Assembly (NCBI RefSeq): GCF_910596095.1
Contig: NC_056544.1
Coordinates: 7,890,655 to 7,954,654, forward strand
Origin: Thunnus maccoyii
Taxonomy: Eukaryota; Chordata; Actinopteri; Scombriformes; Scombridae
Length of the DNA stretch: 64,000 bases
Reading direction: 5' to 3'
Numbering within the stretch: the stretch's first letter is position 1; every line of letters begins with the position of its first letter. The notes beneath the pieces are model-generated. The model was not told where the DNA came from, did no database searches, and was given only the letters and a program-made list of their open reading frames with translations. Both the position numbers and the translations under genes were made by a program. Shown here piece after piece: positions 14,583 through 26,349 of the stretch.

Positions 14583-15129
14583 CACTCCCACCAGCAGCAG
14601 GCCTGGTGCTCAGCTCACAGTGCCCTGCAAGTCTGTGCCATCCGAGGAGCAGAAACAAGGGAAACAGACAACAGAAAAGTGTGTATGTTTTGTTTTGGAG
14701 CAGCCAAAATAAACACATCGTAAACTCCATGTCTAACAGACAGTGAAACATTACATGAGCTAGAAAGACTGGCTTGATAATCTGAAAGCCCACTTTTACT
14801 GTAAGACTTTGTATAATTCAGTTTTATCTGGGCAACATATGTGCATATGTATGAGTATATAATGAATATATGTCTCTGTGTTAGTGTTGTATTTTGGTAT
14901 TTTATCTGTCTCTATAAGTATTTGCTACTTGTTGTTTTATGTTTGCCTTCTGAAAAGCACTTTGTAATTTTTATATGTGAGTTAAATCAAACTTTGCTAT
15001 TATTACATTACCAACAGTAACTCTGTAGGATCATTTTAGTGATATTTTAATCACTAAATAGACCCAACGCTGCGGTGGCGTCACTGAAAAACACTTCAGC
15101 CAGTCGACGATGAAAATGATAAACTTTAC

Positions 15130-15330
15130 TTGTTTTGAAAAATGTCACGTCATGTCGGTGTGACGTTAGCTTTACGTTACCGTCAACTGAACCAAACGTT
15201 AAAAGTTACACAGTAGACTGTATGTTAGGGTTAGTTACATGTAACGTTAAAGGCTGCTGAGTTAACAACAGTCTGACAGTTAGTTCAGGAGAGATAACGT
15301 TAACTTTACGTTAAAACTTACCGTTAGTGT
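15130..15330 (-). promoter_or_regulatory. DED caspase promoter region with clustered ACGTTA motifs
   Basis: Within about 200 bp the core ACGTTA (or TAACGT) appears at least six times: near 15162, 15173, 15199, 15242, 15298 and 15309. The segment surrounds the donor of the likely untranslated first exon (15322). Recurrence of one CpG-containing motif suggests a promoter-type element or a local repeat. The binding factor is unknown. Confidence 0.45.
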
Positions 15331-15429
15331 TTCACTGTCAGTTTACTTCCAATAAACGACCAGACGCGTCTCCTCTTAATCAAATACAATTCAGATGAAG
15401 TTCGAAGCGAAATATTCCGAAACTAAACT

Positions 15430-15840
15430 TCAGCGCTTCCCTGTTGTCTCCTCTTGTTGTCACTTTCAGTTTTATGGGAAATATGCGCCACGGTGGTAGC
15501 TTGTCATGAACCTTCAAAATAAAAGCTGTTTATGGACGACGCAGAGGGATTTTAAATATAATTCATTTGTACTGAGTATTTCTTTTTTCTTTCGGATTAG
15601 CCTGCGTGAAGTTGCTAAACCAGACCAGCCTGCACGACTGTCCTACAAGCTCCAGTCACACCTTAGAGAAGGTTGTTGTAGCACGTCTTTTCTTTTCTCC
15701 TTTTATTTTGAAGAGCTTGTCAGGTGAGTTAGCACAGCTTGTTGTTCATTGGTCTGACGATAGACTGTAACTGCATCACCAAGACAAATCTGACAGTGTA
15801 CCAACATTAAACCAAACTACACGTACTGTGTTTGAAACAA
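15430..15840. other. spacer between catip and the DED caspase
   Basis: No gene seen. It lies between the catip poly(A) signal and the 5' end of the DED caspase. The 73-residue plus-strand frame at 15506-15727 shows no family feature. Confidence 0.5.
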
Positions 15841-15845
15841 ACCAC

Positions 15846-15851
15846 TTTATT
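15846..15851 (-). terminator. poly(A) signal of catip
   Basis: AATAAA on the minus strand, about 165 bp after the catip stop codon. It is the first such hexamer downstream. Confidence 0.7.
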
Positions 15852-16014
15852 CTGATCACTACAGTTTTTTGGCAAGATCACACAGCTCAGGTTTGAAAGT
15901 TACTGTTCATCTCCACCATGTTTCCTGTTATACCACTAGCCATCTATCACTCAGAAGAAAAGACATTTATATAAGACTGATTCTGAGAATGTGGAGGTGC
16001 CCTTGGTTGTGCTC

Positions 16015-18823
16015 TCACAGTGACGGGGCTTTCACACTTGGTTCCTGAGGACGGTGGGAAGCAAATGGGAGGAAGTACTCTCTGGCAAATTGGAAGACAT
16101 AATCTGGTTTCCTCAGCAGCAAGAACTGCAAGAAGTCAGATATGAGGGCACGGATCTCTGGATGCTGTCTCAGGTATGAAGCATGGTCCGCCTTCAGCTC
16201 CTCCTGCCACACCGAGACATAAACATACAGTCATATTCTGCTTTAACGATTTATATTGTATGATGAGATGTACTGGAGGAACAATATTGTTCAGGTACAG
16301 TCTGTCTGAATAAATGGGTCAAATATTGAGCCAGTGTCTTTATCATATGTGAACATTACTGCTCACCTTTCTGTCCAGGAACTTGGAACGCATCTGCATG
16401 TCTTCTTCCCAAACCAGGGGGATGTTCTCAAAACCTAACATGCACGCACACATACAAACAACATCACTGACTCTGTTACATATGAGAGTGAGTTTACATA
16501 CGTGTGAGAAATGCTACCTTCTTCTAGCTGTGTAGGCAGCCGCAGAATCCTCATTGTGACCGGTGATCCCACCTGCACTCTGCTGGCCAAATGCCTGATA
16601 AAAGAAAACAAATTGCTCAACAAATTCATCAAGTTTTTGATTTACTCAGCATCAAAGTCATAAATGGACTCTTGAGTATTAAGAATAACTTAATGATTTG
16701 CTAAAAATATTGCTTGAAGAACAGTTTTAGTTTTTGAAACTTACTTGAGTAGAATTGCAAGGCTAATAAAATGCCTTGCTATTTTCTAGTAACTGACAAC
16801 ACCACATAATTAATGTGAACCCCCCTCATTAAAACCTGGATCCGCCCCTGACATGTTACGCAATCTTGTATCCAGTCAATAGTGTACCAGTCCCCATCCA
16901 TGTCCTCACATCAAGCGATACAGGGCGACAGAAACAGCCACCTTAAATCCGTCCTTCTCTTAGTCCTCTAAGACTAGTTGTTGAAATTGGCCAGATTTTC
17001 AATGCATTACCATAACACAACACATTTTTACATTTACATATTTACTTAAAAATGAAGATAACCATTCTTTTTCATTCAAATTATTAGTAAAATTGTCAGA
17101 GTGGTAGAAACCTGGAGAAGTATACTCATTGAGCTTACCCATCAGGCAGGAAGTAGCACTGCCAGGTGGTGGGGCTGTCCTCCACAGAATGAACAATCCT
17201 CTCTATCCCGAAGACCTCCACAGTTTCACCCTCAACCTCCATGTGCTTCAGACCCAGCTCACTCTGACCGCAAACAGATAATCGGAGTTCATAATTAGAC
17301 ACTTTTTCTGAGAGAGAAAAAAAAAATCTCACATTCAAAGATCAGACACTGAATGAGCAAGAGGTCTCATACAGACTGAATTACTTACAAAGGTGGTGTG
17401 GATGATGCGTAATCCCTGGTCGAAGGAGATGAAGGTCATGTGTTCTGGCACCTTCTTCCTCAAAGCAATCAGACGCATCAGCAGTAAATTGGAACCTTCG
17501 GTTACCAGCCCTCTTACTGCAGACATGGGATAAGAAACACTCTCCTTCGTCACCTCCTGCACACACAAACACATACAAAAACAATTACACCTCACAGTAA
17601 ACAAGCAAGAATTTTATGATTGGTGGTGTAAAGTTGAGATAATCAAGAACTAAGTTTTCATAAAAGTATATCACCATGGCAGTGTAAATTTAAATTTGTA
17701 TTAAAACTGTTATCAGATGGACATTTAGATCCTCATTTTGCAAAATGGTACAAGTGCAAGTTGTCTGAGATTTTAGGTTTTTGTTAGCATCTATTTTATA
17801 TAAAAATGTTCACAAGGTCTGGGGCTGTTGACTCTCACTCTATCACTTCTTCTCTCACCTCTCCTACGGTGGTAACTTTATCGATCATCATCTGCCCGTC
17901 ATGTTGCACCATGCGACACCTCTTGTCCAAACTGTGTCCCTCAAGCTGAAGGAGGGATTCACATGTGTTTAAAGGCAGGAAATGCAAAATAAACAGCCGA
18001 TAAAATGACATAAGAATGGAAGGCAAGCAAGTGTCCAATGTACAATGGACATTAATCAGGGTACAATGTTTTCATTTAGTGCAACAGCTGATCTACAGTG
18101 TTGTGTGTTCAAAAGAAACTCACCTTCACATACTCGTGGTAATCTTCCTCCAGCACCTCCAGGTCTGTGGTTAGGTAGGCTTAAATTGACAATGAAGGCA
18201 GGAAAAAAGAAATGAAGATAGGGTATACTGACCCACCTGTAAATGGACATAACAATGGAGATCGACCCGTCTTTGCCTCCCCTCACCTGTCACTGTTGTT
18301 CCACAGGGGGAGTCGTCGATGGCTCCTTGGCTTTGAGCGTGTAGCAGCATACAGGGCTGCTGGACTCTCAGAGCAAACTCCACTGTCACACTGAACTTCC
18401 CCAGGTCTCTGCCGCCCTCCGACACAGTCACCAGGGAGTCTGGAAACACACACTTCTGCAGTTCTGCAGGCTCTGAGGAGGGTAAGGGAACTTTAGATTG
18501 GACAAAAGTCATAACAGGACCATTTCAAACATTTCTTAAGCTGACATTCTGCTAATTGCTTACATGAGACGAACAGCTTCCTTGTAAATTCTGTGTAGCA
18601 TCTCAAGATGTGCCAAAACCAGGTGGTGTTAACTCTCAGGCGTACGTAATGTCTGTCTCCCTTTGACTCTATGGGCTGGACTAGAGAGAAAACAAGTCAA
18701 CTTACCAATGCTGGACATGAATGTGATAGCTTCGTCAGAGGCTTTCAACTCCTCTCCGTAGTCGGGTCCTTTAGTCCCCGCTAAGGCACCGGCAGGAGTG
18801 TCGTCTTCCAGCGGGGCTTCCAT
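16015..18823 (-). CDS. catip: ciliogenesis-associated TTC17-interacting protein
   Basis: Nine exons join in frame to 352 aa (human CATIP is about 387): 18823-18706, 18472-18287, 18164-18124, 17945-17859, 17556-17389, 17263-17139, 16594-16518, 16434-16367 and 16203-16015. The CATIP core is recognisable: ITFMSSIGEPAELQKCVFPD, then VSEGGRDLGKFSVTVEFAL, then the LEVLEEDYHEYVK, ESVSYPMSAVRGLVTEG and FISFDQGLRIIHTTF segments. The last exon gives HPEIRALISDFLQFLLLRKP, which resembles an RIIa/DPY30-type docking helix pair. In vertebrates CATIP works with TTC17 in actin polymerisation needed to build cilia. Human CATIP lies beside TMBIM1, which supports the assignment. The ATG at 18823 is the first in frame. 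The next gene upstream is the CARD caspase on the same strand. Confidence 0.95.
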
Positions 18824-18998
18824 CCTCAACGCTGCCTTTATTTAAGGCAGATGCTCCCTGTAGCAAAATAAGTCCGTGTGTAGGTAAACTAGCTTTAAAA
18901 GGCAGACCTTTGTGGCGACAGATAGGTTGTTTTTGTCATTTTTGTGCCAAGCAGCCTTTTACTGTACTTGTATGTACAGCCTTGTTTCGGATACACGA

Positions 18999-19012
18999 GC
19001 TGTCATGGCAAC
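18999..19012. promoter_or_regulatory. X-box-like RFX site 1 upstream of catip
   Basis: GCTGTCATGGCAAC fits the palindromic X-box pattern RYYNYY-AT-RRNRAC. It lies about 180 bp upstream of the catip start codon. RFX factors bind such boxes near the start of ciliary genes. Fit to pattern is seen directly; binding is inferred. Confidence 0.6.
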
Positions 19013-19064
19013 GACGCTGCAGTATCGTAAAGATGGTTGTAAGCGTGCAACCGAATCTGGACGA

Positions 19065-19078
19065 GCTGCCATGGCAAC
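19065..19078. promoter_or_regulatory. X-box-like RFX site 2 upstream of catip
   Basis: GCTGCCATGGCAAC differs at one base from the perfect palindrome GTTGCCATGGCAAC. It lies 66 bp from the first copy, at the same place in the second unit of a tandem repeat. Confidence 0.65.
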
Positions 19079-19591
19079 GATGCTACAGTACCGTAAAGAT
19101 GGTTACATGCGTGCAGCAGAATCTGGACGTTATCCCCCACCAATGCAGATGCACTCAAATCCTGTAGACTGATCTCTTAAGGTTTGTAGGTTAGTGTTTT
19201 TTGTTGTTGTTAAAACTAAAAATAGGAAAGTTCAAAATAATGACAATAGCCAAAATTTAAGCCAAAATAAGCCAATTTTTAAAGAGGCAAAAACAAACAA
19301 AAAACAAAAGTGATAAATGGCTTTTTTCTTAATCTTGCAGACACGAAGACATTGTGTTACTATAATGCAGGGGTCAGCAATTAGGTTCAACCATGGCCCA
19401 GTTTTTTTACTGCACTGCTGTACAGGCGTGGAAAGAACAGTCCAATATGCTTTTAATGTGTTTTGTTTCTTTCTTTACATTAATTCAATAATAAAATTGA
19501 TTTATAAAAATGTTTTAGGGTTGTACCTGAGGGCAGATGTCATAATTCCTATTAGTGAGGGCTAGCAGAGTTACAGCCGCTTATGTTAACC

Positions 19592-19665
19592 AGTGGTGGA
19601 ATGTAACTACGTACATACAAAATTGTACTTGTACTTCACTTGAGTATCGCCACAGGTTTTTCACA
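19592..19665. repeat. truncated MITE, AAGTACA family
   Basis: AGTGGTGGAATGTAACTACG and TACTTGTACTTCACTTGAGT match the start of a very common teleost MITE that is also present near 39660. Only the left end remains. Confidence 0.7.
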
Positions 19666-19747
19666 TTAAAGGGTAAGTCTGGTGGTATTCTATATGTTTC
19701 TTATTGTCAACAAATCACACAGAAAGACCAAAATCAAAAATCAACAA

Positions 19748-19753
19748 TTTATT
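19748..19753 (-). terminator. poly(A) signal of the CARD caspase
   Basis: AATAAA on the minus strand, about 217 bp downstream of the stop codon. Confidence 0.65.
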
Positions 19754-19969
19754 CTACTAAAAAATATTGTCTGTGCAGTCTCTGTACAACAGAACTTGTC
19801 CAGAAACCTTGAACACATCTGTGAGCCACACTGTTACACTGCGTGTTATATTCCTTCATTACAACCAACATGATCACTGTAGTTAACTTTGAGTCTGTCC
19901 CATACATTGTCCTTGTCATCGCCTAAGCAGTGCCTCTAATTATTTCCCTTTTGTTGTGGAGATGGAGCT

Positions 19970-22009
19970 TCAGTTGTGATGTGGCGACAACACAAGTTTC
20001 TTCCTCAGGGTGAACCTAACTTCAGGCATCTGCTTGGCTTTACCTAGGTTACGGGAGCCCTCTTTCTGGCTTACTTCACTGTTGACACGGTGAAGGATTG
20101 CGGTGGTGTCCTCACCCCTGAAACAATATGCAGCGTACAAAAACATATTACTCACTGTCAGTGCTATGATCAGATAAATGGTACAGTATACATTGCATTA
20201 ACTAGAATATCAACAGGTTGATGAAATATTGTGGAGCAGAGAAGTTTATCATTTTTTACTAGTAAATATTTCAACATATAATTTTGAGTTTTATATTTAC
20301 CTCAGACAGCCCTCCTTTAACTGCTGACACACAGACTGGATAAACCAGCTCCCATCAATTATATGTCTCATTGATACATAATCTTCAACAGTGGCAATGG
20401 CAACCAGAAAATCGGCTTCCCGAGGGATGAACATTGATTCAGAATCGTCAGCCTGCAGATCTGGTGATAACACTCCTGGCTGTCGATCCTTCCCCTGGCA
20501 GGCCTGGATCAGGAACACTTTGGGCTTGCCAGTGAGAGCTGAGTGATCTGTCGCCTTGAATGTTGTAGTCATTTGTTTAATGGAGAGATGCTCGCAATCA
20601 GTCCCTGAAACAACACCCAGTGATCCGTGACTCAGAACACAGCAGATGAAGGCATCGCCATGTTTAGGAGCCTCCTGAAGACCAGTGAATCCACTGCCAG
20701 ACCACTCCTCTACGTTGAACTCCTGCAGCTGAGAGGCGTCGTCCAGAGAGGCAAAGACTTTCAGTGCACGATCCATCTGGTCCCTGGTTTGATCTTTACA
20801 CATCAGCACTCTGAAGCCCAGCCAGCTGAACACCTCTGCCAAACTTCCTGCAGAAAATTTAAGTTAAAAAACTTGAAGTTTAAACCACCAATAAACAAAA
20901 CAATAGTGTAAAACTGTGAATCTGTCTCCTCCGCTACATACGAGCATCTTTGTCGGTTCCTCTTCTCACTCTGCCATCTGTGAAATTCTCGTTGTTTATG
21001 ATCACACAGAGGCCAACAGGATGGCTGTTCAACTGATACTGGTCGTCCTAAAAACAATGAAAACAGAACTACAGTTGGACATTTCTACAGCCTGATGTTG
21101 AAAATGACTGGAGTGGATCATTTCTGACATTCAAATACTTTACTTAGAGTTTTACTTAAAGGACAGGTTCACATTTTCACTAAAAGACTGTAAATTCAGT
21201 AGATACTTGAAAAATTGTAAACCTCTCCTTTAAGGGATTATATTGACTTCTATTTCCTTGTGTATCTTTTATGAGATATAACAGTATTACTAAGCTAATA
21301 TGCGCTAATAAGCTTCTGTCTGCAGGCCTTGCGATGGCAACATGTCTTGTAGTAATCTGTGAGGAGGAAAAAGTATTTAAACTCCGTCTTGTGTCTTTTT
21401 AAGAAAGTCTGCATAAACATACTGATTCAAGCATTGTAACAAAGTGTGCTGTTTCATGTTTAGGTAAAGACCTCACCTCCTTCCGCCTTTTGCTCTCTTG
21501 TGAAGGACCGTCTGCGGAAATCAGAGTAAAACAGAATTATACTTCCCAACATGAAACTCTGTACTTTTTGATGAAGCCGTAAGTTGTTTCATGTGAAACA
21601 CACCATGGGCTTCTATATGAGGAATGCTAGACAGTCATTTCTGTACTGAACTTGTGTGTGTTAACATACCACTGTTAACTGAACGAGTTGCTTGGACAGG
21701 CAAAGGTAAAAGGCAGGTGTCATTCTTTTGTATGTTCTTCAAGTCTGGGAAAGTCGTCTTCACGTCCTCATCAGTTTGCAGGAGGTTCAGGAAGTCTCGG
21801 CAGGTGTCCTCTCCTTTATCCATGATCTTATCCACAAGTGCAATGACGTGCCCCTCTACATCTTCTTTGTTGATGTTTTTAAGGTTGTTGTACTCACGCT
21901 GAGTTATAAGTTTCTTCTCATGAACCTTGTTGAGGATCAGCTTTTGGTCTCCACACAAAGTCTCTAGAATGGCTGTTTTATTACGTCTCACTGTGTCTTT
22001 GGCTGACAT
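19970..22009 (-). CDS. CARD-containing caspase-8-like initiator caspase
   Basis: Five coding exons give 391 aa: 22009-21670, 21511-21477, 21047-20942, 20847-20301 and 20117-19970. Residues 1-95 form a [37 protein letters not shown] and CRDFLNLLQ. The protease starts at [14 protein letters not shown]. It keeps the catalytic His in CCVLSHGS and the Cys in FLIQACQGK. The small subunit begins [17 protein letters not shown] and ends [14 protein letters not shown]. The protease domain is caspase-8-like ([24 protein letters not shown]), while the prodomain is a CARD rather than DEDs. Fish are known to carry such a CARD-type caspase-8 relative. It would be recruited by a CARD adaptor rather than FADD; the partner is unknown. 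The start follows an acceptor at 22016. Exon 2 is only 35 bp and encodes a basic hinge (SKRRKE). Confidence 0.93.
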
Positions 22010-22019
22010 GATGAATCTG

Positions 22020-23300
22020 AAATAGAGACACAGAAACACAAACAACAAGATATTCATGAGAATTCATGTTGCTCTTAAAGTGCAACAGTCAATACAGGAA
22101 TACTGGGTTTCTGCTTTATTACCCTTGGAGTCAAACCCTGTTTTTGGAAACTAATAGGCTATAGTTTCATAGCTTCATCACTCAGAGCTATATGGCACAT
22201 ATTGCACTATAATTACTCATTTTGTAGCATTCACTCCAGTGAGATTAAGGAAACAGGTTTCTACTGTCAAATTCAGTTGCATGTGTGCCTGGTTTCCCTG
22301 CAAAATGCGTTAATATGGATCTTAAACGAACTAGTTTGGAGACAAGCAAACTGTCGTTTAATCATATAAAAACTAGTTACTTACTGTAGTAGCATTGTTA
22401 TAACTACCACTCAGAGCCACAATGGCACAGATTACCTTTTCGTTTAGTAGCTTCTTCACTCACGAGGCAACAGGTTTCAGTTACCTGTGACTAGTTTGCC
22501 TGTAAAATTAGCTAATATGGCTTTTAAAATGTAACTAGCCGGTTGGGATTCAAGCAAACTTCAGTCGTCTCTATATTTTACGCCTGGTTCTACACAGCGT
22601 CAGAATGTTTCCGGCTAACTTTGACCACTTTCTACGACGACAGAATGAAAAGTATCGTTTAATAACTAAACTGAAGCATATAGTTAAATTAACTTACTGT
22701 CAGGAAGTCTTCCCTGTCGATTTTACTGTCAGTACAGTGAGTCTTGGAAGAAGTTCCTGTTCTTGTGCCGCTATCGTTTCAAAACTCCACCTCAAATGAA
22801 ACAACGCTTAGAGGGCATGTTGCAAAGCCGCCTTCTCGAGACTTAAAAGGGCTGGTGAGATGTAGTGGAGAGACAATGGAAATGCATGTATGTGATACGT
22901 GTCCACCACCCAGTGGAGGGCTTGTGAAGTGGATTGATAGTGAGGAAACATCCACAACAACTTCAATTACCGCCAAGACTATCTCGAGTGGTGTTTTTAG
23001 CCCCGTGGCCACAAGGGACAGTAATGAGTATCACAGTAAAGTGAGTGTAAAACGATCAACGATGCACTCGACAACTTAACCTAGTAGACAAGCTGTTGAT
23101 ATACAAAGTTGAGGTTTATGCTTTATCGGAAGTGGTCTCGCTTTTACCAGTGTAGAGGATAAAAGGTTGAGGAGCAGCTTTTTTTTTTTTTTTAAACAAA
23201 CGATTGTTTCTAAATGTTGTCGGTAGAAATGTCAATATGAATACTAAGAACTAGTGATGTCATGTCACCTTCATATATGAATTCACCTACAAATGTCAAC
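22020..23300. other. 5' flank of the CARD caspase
   Basis: An untranslated exon and the promoter are expected here, perhaps near 22560-22760. The 111-residue plus-strand frame at 22744-23079 has no family features and is probably chance. A poly-T run lies at about 23180-23193. Confidence 0.4.
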
Positions 23301-23305
23301 AGCGG

Positions 23306-23377
23306 TCCCTGGTGGTCTAGTGGTTAGGATTCGGCGCTCTCACCGCCGCGGCCCGGGTTCGATTCCCGGTCAGGGAA
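23306..23377 (+). tRNA. tRNA-Glu, anticodon CTC
   Basis: 72 nt, no intron. The acceptor stem TCCCTGG pairs with CAGGGA. The D arm is GGTCTAGTGGTTAGG, the anticodon loop CTCTCAC has CTC at 23339-23341, and the T arm GGGTTCGATTCCC contains GTTCGAT. A and B box promoters are intact and the stems pair well. The gene matches the vertebrate tRNA-Glu(CTC) pattern. A TTTT-type terminator follows soon after the end (ACTTTTG). Confidence 0.97.
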
Positions 23378-23679
23378 CTACTTTTGATCATCTACACTGA
23401 GAAATGTCTCTCAGTCTTGAGAAATTGTCACGCAGACTACAATATCACAATGTCCAAATGTCGCAAACTGTCAGAACACTACTTTATGTGCAGAATTGTT
23501 TTTCGTTTTGTTGTCATCTTTTATGTTTTTTAGTCATTGGCTAGTTATTATCTACCTGTTTCCAAGATAAATAACATGGAAAATAATGTAATGTTGAAAT
23601 TAGAGTGTTTCAATCAATGGGATAATGGGTGTGAGTCTGGGAGGCGTTATTTAAAGAAGAGGAATCTCTTATCATATTT

Positions 23680-24480
23680 GTGTGAAGCAAAAGTATGAGA
23701 ACCCTTGCTTTCGGTAACTGGTTTGACCCCCCCCTTTCAGCAAAAACAACCAAACATTTCCTGTAACTGTTTTTCAGCCCTGAACATTAGCTTGGAGGAA
23801 GTTAAGCCCATTCCTGATGACAGAATAGTTTCAACTCAGGAATGTTGGAGGGCTTCTTTGCATGAACTGCCTGCTTCTGGTCCTTCCACAGTATTTCTTT
23901 AAGATTAAGGTCAGGACTTTGACTCTGCCATTCCAAAACATTATCTTTCTTCTGCTCTAACCGTTCTTTTTTAGAGCGACTTGTGTGTTTATGGCTGTTG
24001 TCTTACTTCATGACCTACCTTCTGTTGAGCTTCAGTTCACAGACCGATACCTTGTCATTTTCCTGTAGAATTTGCTGGTACCACTCAGACCTCATAGCTC
24101 CTTCAGTGATTGCAAGCTGTCCTGGTTCAGAGGAGGCAAAGCAGCCCAAACCACGATACTACTACCACCATGTTTCACTGATGGGATATCATCACCAAAC
24201 GTAATGCTTCAAGTCGAAAAGTTCAATTCTGGTCTCATCCATCCACAAAACATTTTTCCAATCGCCTTCTGGCTTATCCACGTCGTCTTGAGCGAACCGT
24301 AGACAGCAGCAATGTTCTTTTTGGAGAGAAGTAGGTTTCCCCTTGTAACCCTGCCGTCCAACAATGGTGTTGGACGTCTTCAATTTGTAAACGATCTTCC
24401 TGACAGCAGGGCCAGCTCTAGCCATTTTGATGCCCGAGGCGAGATAAGGATTTGGTGCCCTCACCCAACCACATTCCACC
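23680..24480 (-). pseudogene. Tc1-like transposon remnant, second family
   Basis: The minus-strand frame reads WKNVLWMDETRIELFDL. This is the conserved Tc1 segment with the first catalytic Asp. Further upstream remains of the linker are readable (RKIVYKL, TIVGRQGYKGKPTSL). The plus strand reads through typical antisense Tc1 phrases, for example CATCCATCCACAAAACATTT. Frame changes and missing ends show it is dead. It differs from the copy at 7936-9950, so at least two Tc1 lineages are present. Confidence 0.85.
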
Positions 24481-24489
24481 CAAATCATC

Positions 24490-25327
24490 CCACCAGTGCT
24501 GCCTCGTCACCACCCGCTCATTCTACAGTAAAAATATGGAAAAACATCAGACACCACAATGGTTTCAAGACAAAAATATATTTTTTTATTTTCATAAATT
24601 ACTTCTCAAAGAAACCAATCATGTATCAAAGAATGAATAAATTGTTAAATATTACCAACTTTCTGTTAGTAACATATAAGACACTGGCACTTGGTTATTC
24701 ATAGATTACACTGGATAGATGACTCCTTCTATGATGAGTCTATCCATTGAGTCCATTACTGGTCAGGCCTTATTTTACCTGATATGGCCTCTGCTGACTA
24801 ACTCTGTCCTCACCATATCTATAGCTGCTGCCTTGATGGACTCACATACCTCAGGATATGTTCCAGTTGATGGTGTCTGCAGGCTGTAGAGTAGTAACAG
24901 TGTATGTTGTGTCTGTTGTTCCTTCACCTGCAGACAAATCTAGACATACATGCAAATATAGTTATTAATCCTTTAGTAAGGACACACAATGATTCATAAC
25001 TTACAACACATCAGGCAATAAACTCATCTGAAGCATAAATTATACATAACGTTTGACCAGAACTGTTCAATTACATGAGTGAAAAAAGTTATTCTAGCTT
25101 TAATGTGTCCTGTAGACATCTTGAATGAATATAGATGGTTGCAGTCTAATATTGATTAGTATTTAAATTGGCTATGTTCCCTTTCCTAATATGGAAATTA
25201 TATTTATGATTCAATATATTTTATTGCACTAGTGTTACCATGATAATGCAAATATGTAAGAAACCATTTAACAATAGATAATAAAAATGAAAAAAAAGAA
25301 TGAATGAATGAAAATAAAAGAAATGAA

Positions 25328-25362
<35 letters not shown>

Positions 25363-26300
25363 AGCTGCAGTTCCCATGACTTTCTGTCATTGTGAAGGGT
25401 TAGAAAATGGTTAAAGGTTTGGCCAAAGTACTGACATAATAAAAATACTCCCTAGCATCCATCTGTGGATAAAACATTCCAGATGTACAGGATGAGTTAC
25501 ATATGTTCATAACTAATAGTGAATATTTGATAGAATTATAGTAAAATGTGTCTGGATTTGTCCATATTGACATTAGTTGCATAACTGCAGCTGTAACATA
25601 CAGGGAACAGAACTCACCTGCTGCTGTGCTTCAGGCTGTGATATGAAGTTAGATGTTGTTCACCTGCAGCTGTATTCAAACATACAGAACATCCAGACTG
25701 TTGCACCACTGCACCAAGTCATTTGTGTCATTCATGCATATAAATGCATATAAAATAGCACTGTACAAATTAACTATATTCTAAAGGGTTCAAAAACTTT
25801 CAAGCCGCACTGTATATATAAACATCTCTGGTTGCTATCATCAAGTCACTGTATACTCTCTGACCTTCTTACACCACAGGAGTGCAATCTGTCATTAGTC
25901 ATCCGCTTAGCTAGCAAAAAACCATTTGAGTGTCCCCGCCTATAGAGTCTAATGCAAGACACCACCAGCCTCACTTCCTCACATGATTAAACCAGACAAG
26001 GACACACCCAAAACCCAAGTGTCAAACATTTGGTTATTATCTCAGACCGTCCCTCAGGAAGTGAGCCTGGGGGACCATCCAACCAATATCACCTTTAATT
26101 GGGTTTAATGCACAACTGTTGTAAAAGTTGCTGCACGTAGCTGTATCTTGATTAATCAAATTAGTACTAGTCTTATAACTGGTGCTTGTACTGTTATATA
26201 TATAACTGGTTGACCTTTCCAACACACCTGCCTTCAATTAAACACTAATTACCAGGAGCCCCATTATGATCTGATTACATGCCAACTGACAGCTCCTGAA
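24490..26300. other. non-coding stretch
   Basis: AT-rich with a TG microsatellite at about 25329-25360. No supported gene on either strand. Confidence 0.6.
25329..25360. repeat. TG dinucleotide microsatellite
   Basis: About 15 TG units. Confidence 0.95.
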
Positions 26301-26349
26301 ATACAAAAATGTGGGCGTTGGGTGGGACATTCAGTATTCATATAACAAG

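Larger units (their letters stand above)
18997..19128. repeat. two 66-bp tandem units each carrying an X-box-like core
   Basis: The segments 18997-19062 and 19063-19128 match at most positions, for example CGTAAAGATGGTT and AATCTGGACG in both. The unit is a multiple of three. The plus-strand open frame at 18912-19172 therefore shows a 22-residue repeat (MAT.LQYRKDG..RA.ESG). Either the DNA motif or a small peptide could be the conserved feature. No start context or splice evidence supports a protein. Confidence 0.85.

Noticed and set aside
22744-23079. 111-residue plus-strand open frame
   Set aside because: Lies in the presumed promoter of the CARD caspase; no recognisable domain.
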